Shown: positions 21,997 to 34,062 of the stretch, piece after piece | How the letters are laid out: every line of letters starts with the position of its first letter | Numbering within the stretch: position 1 is the first letter of the stretch | Assembly: GCF_030272615.1 (NCBI RefSeq) | Contig: NC_081408.1 | Span: forward strand, 308,143,950-308,207,949 | Reading direction: 5' to 3' | Source: Cryptomeria japonica | Lineage: Eukaryota > Streptophyta > Pinopsida > Cupressales > Cupressaceae | Length of the DNA: 64,000 nucleotides | The notes under the pieces: model-generated | What the model saw: only the letters and a program-made list of their open reading frames with translations | The model's database searches: none | What the model was told of the DNA's origin: nothing | Made by a program: the position numbers and the translations under genes

Positions 21997-23316
21997 TGTA
22001 AGATGTTGGAATTAGGGCTCCACCACCTAGATTGATATTAAACCAACTAATTCAACCTTGAACTATCCTTACATTAAGGGAAGGGAATTTGAATATCCAA
22101 TCCTAAAAGGAAAAAATTTAGACCAGGTTAATCTTTCCCTTGTTAGAGTGGAAATTGAATTGTAATTATGTTTGATTTGTAATGATAAAACTAGTGGAAA
22201 CAATAAGAAATTGATATAAAACAACAGTAACAAAATATTTCAAACATCATGCAGAGCTATGAACCTAGATACGAGGATGAAAAATATATCAAAACTTGTG
22301 GTGAAAAGATTGGGCCAATTTTTTGGGACCAAGGAGAGAAGGTCGCCCTAGTCCTCCAAATATAAGGGAGAGACAGATTGGATCTTCTTCGAATCAGGAT
22401 GACGCACAAAATCCACTGTCGGAAGGTTGTCAAAAACTCCCAAGATCAATGGGAGCTAACCATTTTTGTTCTCTACTTTTCATGCCTTCAAAATCCGAGT
22501 CTTCTCATCATCATCTATACTACTTGAATTCTCACTCGCATCTCTTGAGACAATTCCATGCACACAAAAAGAAAGAAATAGGGTTGTTGATGGGGGTTTG
22601 CCTTAGATCAAACCCTGATTTTGCAATTATCCTTGAATTAAAATAGTAATTGAAATGTTGAGGTAAATGTTGTATCATAATACCCCAGATCTGCAATGCT
22701 CTTTGAATGTGATCACAAATGTTAATGCAATAACATGACTTGACATAACACAAACATGACCTAATCAAACATACATTCTTTCATGAGAATTGATGTGTTT
22801 CTTCATGATGCTTGAAGAATATTGTGGGATGAAATGAAACCTTTAATGCTTGAGAATGCTCGATGTATGCAATAATGATGGGGTATGTATGTGGTAGAGT
22901 GTTGATATCAAAATGAATTGATAGGATGTCTTTATATAAGGTTCCCTATGTAAATTATTGATTAGGCCAACCTTAAATGGCCATGTTGAGGCATGGTGAC
23001 CAAATCCATTGAGGAGGGAAAAAGAATGGTTCTATTTAAATTGGGGCATGTTTAAGGGGGACCATGGCATGCAGGACACCCTAGTCTAGACAAGGGCACC
23101 CCAAGTTCCCTTGTCCTCCTAAATTAGGGCCAACAAGTAGGTATAAAAGAGGGAAAGGTCCCAAGATGGGGTCCACTCAGCCATGCAACAAGGTGACATC
23201 ATATTTGGAGTAAAATGGGCCAAAATAGGCATGGGGGAGAACTAGGATGGGACACACTAAAGTAGGGGCACAAGAATGAGGTGTGAATTGTACCAGTTAC
23301 AATTTATGATGCTACA
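21997..23316 (-). repeat. S1: gypsy-type solo LTR, related to G1
   Basis: On the minus strand it starts TGTAGCATCATAAATTG (right end 23,316) and ends ATCTTACA (left end 21,997), matching the G1 LTR ends. Inside it shares the GGGGTTTGCCTTAG...CAAACCC block with G1. Flanks are GGGTT (21,992-21,996) and AGGTT (23,317-23,321), a 5-bp duplication with one change. TATATAAAG on the minus strand near 22,930-22,942. No internal region on either side, so a solo LTR left by LTR-LTR recombination. Confidence 0.8.
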
Positions 23317-23321
23317 AGGTT

Positions 23322-24499
23322 ATGTAGAAATTGATTGATCATCCTAGTTAATTTTCCTAATATCTGATATCAAAGCCATGTTTGTGGTTGTGGGGTTTCA
23401 AAGATCCTTGTTTTGGCATAATCCTTGGATGAGTAGATTTGATGCAAAGTTGAATCAATGAAAATGTAAGAGAGGTTTGAGATATTTCAAGGTATGGACA
23501 CATTGAACTACAAGTTGTTATGTTGTAGATCTAGAACTTAGGGGTTACAAATTTGTGGTTATTTTTTTGCATTTTTTTGGTGTTCCCCATGAAGGTTTTG
23601 TGGAGCGGGGGTTTTAACAGTGTTGACTTGTGGAGAAAAACAAATCTCGCGATTGGCTCTATGAGGCTTGAGAAATGAAGATTGACATAAAATTTGACCA
23701 ATTTTGGTTACTAAAAAATGCTATTTTTTTGCCTCTAGCCCTAGCCAAATAGCCTACTAGAGGCATCATTAAAAAAAAATTACATCACCAACCTACAAAA
23801 GTTTTACATTAAAAAAAATATTCAAAGTGGGGGATAAGGGGGGGAGTTTGTAGACCCCCTGTACCATGCCATGACAATGTTGTACGCTATAGAGGTACCA
23901 TCGACTACAATCACATATGGGTAGTTGGTACTAGTTGCCATCCCTGAGCCATATGGCTAGCCCGAGGAACCCTCTACTTGGTTATCCAAACTCCAAAAAC
24001 TTCTTAAATATGATTTAAAGCTCTATTGGGTCTAGGCAATAGTTGTTTTTTCAAAAGAAATTAAAGTTTAAAACATAAATTATATTTAATAAAATCTTGA
24101 AGTCCACTTGGAATTCTCTACTACTACACCACTAATAGTGTCACCAATGCACCGCTTGGCATGTGATTTCCATTGGCTAGTTGCTTGCTAGCCACCTCTT
24201 GTAAGGAAAATTGGGAAGATTTTTTCAAAATGACATGAATTTCACCTAGGGAGTAGGTTTTTTGACTTCCAATAGTTGACAAAAAGATATCTCTAAGCAC
24301 ACATAGTGGTACAAATTTGTTTGTGGATTTTTCTATCTTGATCAGTTTTTGGTGCTTGGAAGTTAGATATTTCTGGTACACAATTTTGGTAATAAATTTT
24401 GCATATTGAATTATATTTTTGGTTTTGAATAGGTGATGGAGAGAATGTTGAACATGCTTATAGTGGTGCTAATAACCTTCTACTTGAATGAGTAGAGAG
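23322..24499. other. Unassigned decayed DNA
   Basis: About 1.2 kb. Contains CTGATATCAAAGCC near 23,370, like a Met-tRNA primer site, and a GGGGGATAAGGGGGGGAG purine tract near 23,829, but no LTR can be paired with either. No protein motif seen. Confidence 0.4.
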
Positions 24500-24504
24500 T
24501 TGGT
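24500..24504. repeat. G2 target-site duplication, left copy
   Basis: TTGGT before the left end of G2; TTGGT also at 43,847-43,851 after the right end. Confidence 0.9.
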
Positions 24505-25814
24505 TGTCGTATGCTAAAATTCATCATGTAAATTAATCAGAAATAAGAGGGAAATCACGAATCCCTATCCTAACAGAATTCAAAGAAACTCAATGAAATT
24601 ATGCAAAACAAGAAACAAGAATGTAAAATTTAAAAATCAATTCTCGCTATTCCATTATTGCATGTAGCTTCCATTGTTCTTCTCTTCTTTCTGGTATGGT
24701 GGTTCTTAGATATCGCGTTGGCAACCTACAAATGACACAAAGATTCGAAGTTCGTGATTCAGAGGAATTGTGAGGAATTGAATGCTCAATTTATAGATAA
24801 TTGGATGAGAATTGATTGAGAGATGAAATAGATTGATAAAGAGGTGGAACTCAAGTGAGCTCACATGTTGATTGATAGTTGAACTGCTAATTTGGAGGTG
24901 GAACTCAATTGATTGAATAGACTAAATGAGTTAACTGATTGAGAAAAAAACTATTTGAAGGATGGAAAAGGGTGATTGGAGGAAATAAAGAGGAGGAGAT
25001 AGTTATATGATTGAAAGCTTATTGAGAGCTTTATTTAGAAAAAGCTAATTGGAAGATAGAAATAGGAATTGAATAGATAATTGAATTAAATAATTAATTG
25101 AAACGATCAATTAATTTAGCATGTGCTTGAACTTTAACTTGGATTTTCAATTTAATCTTTGCATGAGATTTAATTCAAATATTGAATTTATTTTAAATTT
25201 AATTTAGTATTAGAATATATTTAGAACTTGACTTTGATTTTCAATTTGATTTTTGAAATTAAAAGAATTTAGAAGAATATGAATTTGAACTTGAATTTGA
25301 AGAATTAATGAAATTAGAATAAATATGAAATTAAACGAAATTAGAATTTGGGGATTTGGAATTTGAAACTTGAAGAATTAATTAGTTAATTAAATAATTT
25401 AAAGAAACTATATAATTATTTAGAAACTGAATTTAATTAAATAATTAAGATTATTTAAATTAAAAGAATTAAAATCATAATTAATTAAATAACAAATATT
25501 TAATTAATATTTAGAAGAGGGTTAATGATTAATTGAATAGAGATAGAAATTGAAAAATGAATTTATTTAAATAATAAAGATTATTTAAATTGAAGGATTA
25601 ATAATCACAATTAATTAAATAATAAATATTTAATTAATATTAGAAAATGGTTTGAATGAAGATAGAATTGAAATTGGAATAATTAGTAAGATGACGGGGA
25701 AATATGAAATTAGAAGAATAAGATTAATTAACTTAATTAAATAATTAAAGAATTATTTAACTAATTGGATGAATAATTAGTACACGATTAATGAGGCATT
25801 TTTAGGTGTCTACA
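24505..25814 (-). repeat. G2 3' LTR
   Basis: 1,310 bp, extremely AT-rich with many AATTAATTAAATAA blocks. On the minus strand it starts TGTAGACACC and ends GCATACGACA. Pair: 42,531-43,846. Confidence 0.93.
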
Positions 25815-25828
25815 TTTGCCCCTCTTTG
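25815..25828 (-). other. G2 polypurine tract
   Basis: Minus strand CAAAGAGGGGCAAA directly upstream of the 3' LTR. Confidence 0.9.
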
Positions 25829-27154
25829 AGACAAAGTTGATACGACATTGTTTCAAAGAAAACAAAAAATTTCCTACCCCAGTATGCCCTGGTGACGCTT
25901 AGGGTGTAATGCCCCCTCGAGAGATTGTTTATGCATTAAAGGTATGAATGATCTCTCAAAAAAAGAAGAATGTGAGATAGAAGAGTAGTTGATTAGAGAT
26001 AGAGATAAGTGATGTGAAGATGATATTGAGATAAAATATGAGAAAATAAACCTTAGAATGAAATAGAATGATGTTAGATGATAGAAAATGATTTAGAAAG
26101 AGATGATGAGAAAATAATCAACAAACTAGCAATAAGAAAATGAGATGAAATGAGAATGATTGATTCACGAACCTGTGTCATTATTTATTGCGCAATATAT
26201 ATTCATCATTGAGCCTTATTATTGAACAATGGAGCTTAGCACATCAGGGTATAAGGAACCAAGATGTAAAGATATCTCATTGAAGAAACAAACACGTAGC
26301 AGACAAGGAGTGAAACTCTCTATTCTGCGAATAATGCCAGGGGTCGAGGTATGTGTGACATTCACAAGCTGAATGCTCCTATCACAGACACCCACTAGAG
26401 CAATTTCCCTAGAATTTCATTGGTCCACACCACAAACAACAAACAAACAAAAAAGATAATACCCATCATGGCTCCTCTAGTCACTTGTGGACATCCTTGA
26501 GTAGCATAGGAACACGATCTGTCGCCAAATGATAAAGGATAAAGACTGACCCGGACAAAATTCAACAACAATACTGACCTTGTGCCTTCGTTCTCAGTTG
26601 CTTGTTGTGATAGGTGATAATGTTTGATCTCAGAAAGTTGCGGACCTTGTTTAAGAATGACCTATATGATTTTGAGTGTATCCTCTTCTATTTAAGACTA
26701 GATAATGATCACTTGATATGGATATGCTACGATTGATAAGACAGTTTGATCAGTTGATTGGAGATGTTTGATTGGATAGTTGTATCCTTTGTCAACTTTG
26801 TGCGAAGCATTTGCTGGATATCTGCTAGGGTATTAGTTTCTTGCGAGATATTTTATTGCAAGTTTTTTTGATTGATTTTTGATTGTTTTTGGGTTGATTT
26901 TATGGATCTATATTTGAATGTTTCTGGTAGATTTTTTCAGGACATTATATGGATGTTTTTGGTTGATTTTTTCAGGACTTTTTCTGAATGTTTTTGGTTG
27001 ATTTTTTATGTTTTCTCAATGTTTTTGGATTTTTTCATTTTTCACTGTTTTTGGATATTTATGTTTTTCACTGTTTTTGGATTTTTTTCGTTTTTCATTG
27101 TTTTTTTTTTCAAGACTTTATATGATTTTTAGGATTTTTTTTCAATTATGCCCC
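25829..27154 (-). other. G2 3' untranslated region, distal part, with T-rich repeat
   Basis: No gene seen. From about 26,860 to 27,120 the plus strand repeats TTTTTGG(A/T)TTTTTTC and CACTGTTTTTGG units (A-rich on the transcribed strand). Plus-strand frames here are low-complexity Phe/Leu and not real. Confidence 0.6.
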
Positions 27155-27159
27155 CAGTG

Positions 27160-28491
27160 TGTTGGCATTTTGATGCAGTTTTGCATGGTCGATGAATAAT
27201 ATGATTGTCATTATTGGCAACATCATTTGTTAAGTCTTCAGTCCATCAATAGTAAGTAGACCGGAAAGCAGTGAGTAGACCGGGTAGTAGTGAGTAGATC
27301 AATACAGAAGAGGTCCACCGACTAAGCAAAGTGTAGACTGGTCCATCGGTAGTAAGTAGACCGACAAGCAGTGAGTAGACCGACAAGCAGTAAGTAGACC
27401 GACAAGCAGTGAGTAAACCGACAAGCAGTAAGTAGACCGACAAGCAGTAAGTAGACTGGGTATCAGTAAGTAAGATTGATACACTGGAAGAGTTTGTAAC
27501 CGACAAACTGGTAACATCCAGTTAACATTCAGTTAAATCGAGAGTCTTCTCCAATCAATCGACAGAATTATCGACATATTAGACTGTCTTGATAGAGATT
27601 CCTGCAATGATTTTAGAGATGTGATTTAAGGCATGATAACGAAATTTTAAAAGGTATGTTTTGGAGGGAAAATTGGTGAAAGACTCAAGGGTCAATAAAT
27701 TCACATATCTCATTCTTAAGATAGTTGTTGTTAAGGCAAGTGGAGAAAATGTGAAAGTGAACATAGGGGGAGTTTAAGAAATCGTAGAGCCGAGTGACAG
27801 AGGATCGGTAGAGTGGAGTTCCACAAAGTGGTGACCCAAGTGACAAAGGACCAAGAATATGAAATCCAAGGATCAGTAAATCGACAGAGGACAGTGTTGA
27901 AGGTGTATTTAGGAAATCAGTGTTGTGCATAACAAATACAACCGACGTAGACATAGTGTGATTCTTCAGTGTGATCTGATCAAGCTAATGAGTAGCCACT
28001 CTAGCAGATCATCATTTTGTTTCTCTCTAACCATTGCAACTAAAATCACTTAATAGGGTGGACTTTAACAGGTCCCATTGTAAAAATCCCTTAACCGGGT
28101 GTCATCTTAATTGATGATCTTAAGACCTTTTGACAAGGCTACCTCTAACAGGGTAAAGGCACTAACAAGACTTAGACAAAATCCCTTAACCGGGTGGCAC
28201 CTGACAGTGTCTTTGTAATATCCTAATAGGGATGGCTCTTCACTGGGCGTACTCCAAAAAAGTACAAATTTTGTGAGTTACTACTCACACCATGGTTTTC
28301 TCCCATTTGAGTTTCCACGAGATAAATCTTGGTGTCATTGTGTTTCCTTTCATGCATGGTTATTCTTCTGCAATAGTTATTTATATGAATGAATGTTAAG
28401 TTGGTAATAACTTAAGTTAAAAGTTTTAATTGGGCAAAATCGGTAAAGTGCTGATTCACCCCTCCCCTCTTAGGACCAGTTGGGACTAACA
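27160..28491 (+). repeat. S2: solo Copia-type LTR inside G2
   Basis: TGTTGGCATTT...GGGACTAACA, 1,332 bp. Flanked by perfect CAGTG copies at 27,155-27,159 and 28,492-28,496. The 3' third has the same recurring TTAACAGGG/TTAACCGGG words as C2 and ends with a CACCCCTCCCCTCTTAGG block like other Copia LTRs here. A distant relative of C2. No internal region, so a solo LTR. Confidence 0.93.
27252..27475 (+). repeat. 19-bp tandem repeats in S2
   Basis: AGTAGACCGACAAGCAGT(G/A), most regular between 27,350 and 27,460, with degenerate units before and after. Lies in the upstream part of the LTR, where promoter elements would be. Antisense frames through it are repeat artefacts. Confidence 0.9.
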
Positions 28492-28496
28492 CAGTG

Positions 28497-29542
28497 TGCA
28501 TACTTATATGACATGATGATCTGGATAATACATGCAAAGACAATGAATTTTTGACATGACCTATGTTAATGCAATATGCATGATGAAGATGCATTTCCTA
28601 TTCAAACAAGGATGAGTATGTTTGTTTAGCATTTCATAATACACCAATTGAATTGGAGGTACAAAAAATTTCATAGATACGCGGTCAATCGATTCATAAG
28701 GTCCCTGGAACATCCAAATTAACACACTTAGTGACTAGGATTTACACATGGAGACGCATAAAACTTCCCCATTGGTTCTTAAAACTTTGATCTTCATTTT
28801 CCCATGTGTGTGAAAATGAGTTGATTCTCGCTCTTGTGTTCACTAAAGATCCTTAATATCCTATATGACTAGCTATGTAGATTATCCTAACTTCAAAAGC
28901 ATCCTGAATAGAGCCTCACTACCAGCAAGCTTTTAGAGCTCCAACGAGGTTATAGACTGTAATCTCTCAAATATTGCTCCATTACAGTAGGCGTTTATAG
29001 CCCTGATGGAGTTACTTGCATGTTCCCATAGTCAAGCTTTTTGTCACACTTTGTATGCGTGATATTTCAGTTACATATCATTGCTCTTTCGCCTTGAGAT
29101 GAATATTTGGCATAAAACTTTTTCTTTTTTATTTTCTTACCTTGACTTGTAAGTAATGAAACCTACTTGGGTGTGACAATTACATCGATGCTGAAGTAGA
29201 ATGTTAGATTTTTCACTAGTCATATGATCAACTAGGTGTCTTGAATGAATTTAGAGATTTTGTTAATGTGTTTGAGATATAGAAATTGATAGATTTTCGG
29301 TTAACAAGTCTCAAATTGTGAAATCACTACCCAACCACAAGTAAAGCGTCATCACAAGGTAATGTTGAAAATGAATGACCTTAGGATCTCAAAGACTTCA
29401 TGTCTAAATATCTAAGAAAGGAGATGACCCTTATTTCTCTTGAATGCAAACAAATGATAAACTTGGACAGTTGTCTTATTTTATTGATGCTGCTATATGT
29501 AAATGCATAAGTTTTGCGAATGTGATGCATTTGAAAAAGAAA
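28497..29542 (-). other. G2 3' untranslated region, proximal part
   Basis: Between the integrase stop (29,543) and S2. No coding signal found. Confidence 0.5.
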
Positions 29543-30829
29543 CTATATGTGATGTAATGCTTTGAAGAAAAGGTGCATGATGTTCATAGGGTTAGGGAAT
29601 GGATCTCCCTCCATGGTAGCCAAATTGTATGCTCCATTTTCTATAACCCTTGTTATGATAAAATGACCTGGCTAGTTAGGTTCAAACTTCCTTGGCTTTT
29701 CTCATTCCACTAGGTTCCTTTGGTTCTCCTTGAGAACTAGATCTCCCACTTCAAAATTTTGTGGGCGTACTCATTTATTGTAACTCCTTCTCAATCTGTT
29801 CTAGTAACCTTGCAAATTATTTAAAGCAGTTTGTCTATTTTCATCGAGCATTTCAAGCTCTTGTAATCTTGCAACTCGATAGTCTTCCTCTGATATGATG
29901 TTTTTTAAGGAGACTCTTAAAGACGGTAGTTCTATTTCAATAGGTAGTATTGTTTCTGTACCATAGACCAATGAATATGGTGTTGCTCCTGTAGGGGTAC
30001 GTACTCCTGTTCTATAAGCCCAAAGAGCAGGATTTAACTGGAGATGCTAGTCTTGTCCTGTGTCAGTAACAACTTTCTTGAGGATCTTTAATATTGTCTT
30101 ATTTGTTGCCTCTGCTTGTCCATTGCTTTACGAATAATATGGTGTTGCAAATCTCTAGTGTATTTTAAAATTTTCACACAATTCTCCCATTTCTTGATTT
30201 TTAAATGGACGTCCATTGTCTGTCACTATGCACATTGGAATCCCGTATCGACAGATAATGTAATTAAGCATGAATTTTTCTATTTGCTTACCAGTGGTGT
30301 ATGTAAGGGGGATTTCCTCTACCCATTTAGTAAAATATTCAATAGCCATTAAGATGAATTTATGCCCATTGGAAGAAGTAGGATTAACTTTACCAGCCAG
30401 ATCTAACCCCCATTGTGAAAATGGCCATGGTGATGTAATAGGTTGAAGATCCTGTGTCGGTGCATGAATGAGGTCTCCATGCATTTGACATTGTTTACAT
30501 TTTTGTACATATTTATTGGCATCCTTTTCCATAGTTGGCCAATAGTATCTAGTTATTAATAATTTCTTCGATAGTGGCGGGCCACTTTTATGCGCCCCAC
30601 AAATTCCATCATGCACCTCCTTTAGGGCAAGTTGTGCTTCAAGACATTAGAGAAGGGTTCTATCAAATCCCTTTCTATACAACGTGTCAGCGATAATAGT
30701 GTGTTTGGATGCCTGATGAATAAGAGTTTTCTTTTGATTTCTAGACAAATTAGGAGACATATACTGAGTATGTAAGTATGTGTATATCTCATTATACCAC
30801 AGGGATTCAGGACCCACAATTAGACATAC
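29543..30829 (-). pseudogene. G2 integrase (broken)
   Basis: Reading from 30,829 down: a linker, then the zinc finger H-X3-H...C-X2-C seen in HDGICGAHKSG and KCKQCQ (30,610-30,480). The catalytic core follows with WGLDLAG (first Asp), TDNGRPFKN (second Asp, about 30,210) and NGQAEATNK (Glu, about 30,120). The C-terminal part reads ALWAYRTGVRTPTGATPYS, FEVGDLVLKENQRN and GAYNLATMEGD, and ends FFKALHHI at 29,543. Stops near 30,125, 30,050, 29,810, 29,780, 29,705 and 29,680 are TAG, TAA or TGA at plausible Gln/Arg/Trp places. A frameshift lies near 30,617. Inserts cDNA into the genome in an active element. Confidence 0.9.
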
Positions 30830-30832
30830 ATA

Positions 30833-31321
30833 TTATGATGAGGGAATCTCATATGCTGATATCATCAATTGTTCTACAATAAACTCAAACCGAGTTTCAT
30901 TATTAGGCATATTTAGTAGAGACCCTACTATAGCCATGGCGTCAGATGCCTTGTTCTGTATCCTTGGAATCTGTTCAAAAGTGATGTTATTGAAATGTTC
31001 TTTGTAATCTTCTACCATTTGTTTATAAGGTAGCACTTTATCATCTTTTGTGTTATAGTCATCATTGAATTGATTTACAATCAGTTGTGAGTCACCGTAG
31101 ACTTGTAATTCTTTTATCCTCCATTGTACAACGGTACAAAGTCCTATGATGAGAGCTTCATATTCAACAATATTGTTCGTACAGGGAAAATTTATTCTGA
31201 ATGACTTAGGGATAGAATCACCTTGATGGGTGATGAAAAGAATCCTAGCTCCAACTCCATGATTTGTATAGGACCCATCAAAGTATAATTTCCACATGGT
31301 GGATGCTGTCAATGTAAACAC
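30833..31321 (-). pseudogene. G2 second RNase H (archaeal/plant type)
   Basis: MWKLYFDGSYTNHGVGARI holds the first Asp, IVEYEALIIGLCT the Glu, VYGDSQLIVNQF the second Asp, and NKASDAMA the last Asp. This four-residue set is intact over 162 codons. It follows a normal gypsy RNase H. Known: a second RNase H of this kind marks the Tat lineage of plant gypsy elements (convergent with retroviruses). This is the longest undamaged part of G2 pol. Confidence 0.88.
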
Positions 31322-33060
31322 AGATTCATCAGGAAAGTCTATTAGTAGCGGGTGACTGTCTTACAAGGGAGCCTCTGCTAACTGATCTGCTATGATCTAC
31401 CCTTTGATTTCCTTTTTGTCCACATACTCTATATAAAACTCAATTAAAATCATGACCCACTTAGCCAATCTTCTAGTCAATGTTGCTCTGCTTAACAAGT
31501 ATTTGAGTGGATCAAAATGTGTGATGAGTTGGACTTTGTGACTCAACATATAATGTCTAAGTTTCTAAGATGCGAAGATTACTGCTAGACATGCTCATTC
31601 TATAGGATTGTAATCAATCTCATATCCAATTAGGGTTCTACTTATATAGTAGATTGCTCTTTCCTTTCCTTGATCATCATGTTGTTCCAACAAGGCTCCT
31701 AAAGATGAGTTTTTTGTTGATATATATATAGTAATAGGGGCTTTCCTTAGGTAGGTGGAACTAATACTGGAGTATTCAAAAGATAATCTTTTAAAGCTTG
31801 AAAATCTTCTTGGCATTGTTCTGTCCATTTGAAGGTAACTCCTTTTCTGAGTAAATACTGAAATGGATGACATTTATCTGCTAGCTGTGCTATGAACCTT
31901 CTTATAGATTGTAGTCTTCCTTGTAAACCTCTTAACTACTTAAGTGTTGATGGAGGTTGCATATCCGTGATTGCTTTGACCTTTGCAGGATCTACCTTGA
32001 TTCCTTTGTTAGACACACTAAAGCCTAAAAGTTTTCCTGCAGTCACACCAAACACACACTTTTTTGGGTTTAACCTAACATTGTATTGCTCTATTCGATT
32101 AAATATCTTTGCAAGGACTTCAAGGTGACCTTATCTTATCTGTGATTTAGCCAATAGATCGTCCACATAGTCCTCCATGGTATTGTGGATCATGTCGTGA
32201 AAGAGTGTTGTCATAGCCCTTTGATATGTTGCTCCTGCATTCTTAAGATCAAATTGCATGACATTCCAACAATATGTTCCCCATGGATAGGTAAATGTCA
32301 TCTTGTGTTGATCTTCTGGTGCAATCTTGATCTAGTTATATCTTGAGAAACCATTCATTAATGAAAGCATTTCATTCTCAACAGTCAAGTCAACTATCAT
32401 GTCTATGTTGGGTAATGGGAAATCATCCTTAGGACATGCTTTGTTTAGATCTCAGAAGTCAGTACAGATTCTTATACTCCTAGTGGGCTTAGTCACAGGT
32501 ACCAGATTGGATATCCATTCTACATAATCAATAGGTTGAATGAAGGCCACATTCAGAAGCTTTTAGAGTTTTATTTTGACTAGTAATGCAATCTGTTGAT
32601 GCATCTTTCTTAGCTTTTGTTTATATGGTTTAATTCCTGGTAGCAATGGTAAATGATATAACACCAATTTTGGATCTAGGCCTGGCATATCTGCATAGGA
32701 CCAAGTGAAATTGATAGGACATTGTTTGAAGAATTGTATGAATTTGTGCTTTTCTTCTTAGTTTAATGATTTTGCCAAGTGGATACTATGTACAACTTCT
32801 CCTTCTTCTATATTGACTTCTTCAGTTTCTTCCATGATTAATGTTGAATTCTCTTTTTCAATAAGGAGATTGTATAACTCACTCTTTCCATTGTGATCAC
32901 TTTGATCCATATCTTCTATCACAGAGGCACTTGCCTCTCCAAAGTATGTTGTTCTATCTAGGTCTACAACAAATCTTGCCTTGTGATCACCTTGTGGAAA
33001 CCCTTCTCTAACACCAAGGAATTCTACAATAGCTTCATCATTCTCAAACCAATCTAGAGT
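31322..33060 (-). pseudogene. G2 reverse transcriptase and first RNase H (broken)
   Basis: From 33,060 down: acidic linker, then RICTDF and DLNKACPKDDFPLPNID near 32,470-32,410, FTYPWGTYCWNVMQFDLKN near 32,300, and the catalytic YVDD codons at 32,158-32,169. KCVFGVTAGKLLGF and FKWTEQCQEDFQALK follow. The gypsy RNase H shows LLYISTKNSSLGALLEQHD and AIYYISRTLIGYEIDYNPIE (31,735-31,600), where the usual Asp is Ile-Ser. Many stops sit at Gln/Trp places (e.g. near 32,333, 32,130, 31,935, 31,600). Copies RNA into DNA in an active element. Confidence 0.88.
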
Positions 33061-34062
33061 TGGTTTTCTTTCTTAGCCCCAATCAATCAAATGTGAGTGT
33101 ACAAGGGGTAATTCATTGCTCCCTTCTGTTGTAACATATTTTGATAACATGCATACTTGGTTATTTGAGTGACCTGATATATTTTCATCATCTATAGGTG
33201 ATTTGTGATCCTCTATCATGTCTATTATTTGTGGGATGGAATCATGATCAGATAGGAATTCATAGTCGTGAGAATCTGTCTCTCTTTCTATTTATGTTTC
33301 AGCTTCTGAGGTTGTATCACTTATCTCCTCTTGATCTTGCATATGATTTTGTTGTAGATTTGTGAGCCTCCTTTGTATGGTGGTCACCCTTCTTAAGCCT
33401 GGTATAAGTCATTGTAGTCTTTCTTCGTCTAATTCATTGTGTGTAGCTTGAGTCATTTCTCTTGGAAAAAGTATTGACAACAACCAAGGATTAGGCTCAT
33501 TTACTAGTGCTAAGCCTGTGTCTGTTACCATATTTGCTTGTGTGGATGTTTTAGATACTCTATTTCTAGGTGACTCAGTGCTAGGTTCTTGTAGAAGTTG
33601 TCTCATATCATCACCATTTGATTCCGTACTAGGAGATGTTGGTACTTTCTTGCTTGTCTGATATGAAGAAGGAAATGCTCATGTTGACAACTGACTTTAA
33701 GCTATATACTCTGACGGTAGTCTTAGTCTATTCAATATATCTAGTGTACGTTGTCTTGCTTCTGTTATATTTGGTACATGTTTATATCCTAACCCTTGAT
33801 TCTTTAGATTTTCATTTGGTACAACGGGTTCTAATCTTCCTTTCTTTTATAATCTCAAGCCCGTGGTGCCATCATACCCATATTTTTGTAGCATCTTGAA
33901 TCCGTTGCCATACTGATCTAAAGGTAACCTGGTTATTGTCATGTCATCTTCTTCTTTGTATATCCAGTGATTAAAATATTCATTCAGAGATTCTTCTTGT
34001 AAATCTCCCCACCTAATGAAAGAGCATGAATCTGAGTATCTTACTATTTCTTTTCCTTTGTC
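33061..34062 (-). pseudogene. G2 G-patch-like and linker region before RT
   Basis: About 330 codons, frameshifted. KMLQKYGYDGTTGLRL (near 33,900-33,850) followed by a Gly-rich NQGLGYK (near 33,795) resembles the G-patch that plant gypsy polyproteins carry between protease and RT. Acidic linker from 33,600 downward. Function of G-patch: RNA binding. Confidence 0.6.

Noticed and set aside
23369-23383. Met-tRNA primer-site-like CTGATATCAAAGCC
   Set aside because: No LTR end before it and no gag after it. Could be chance.
26872-27132. Plus-strand Phe-rich frame that could look like a membrane protein
   Set aside because: Low-complexity T-rich repeat in the G2 3' region; no start context or conserved pattern.
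27246-27517. Minus-strand frames with repeated LLTACRSTYCLSV-like peptides
   Set aside because: By-product of the 19-bp tandem repeat in solo LTR S2.
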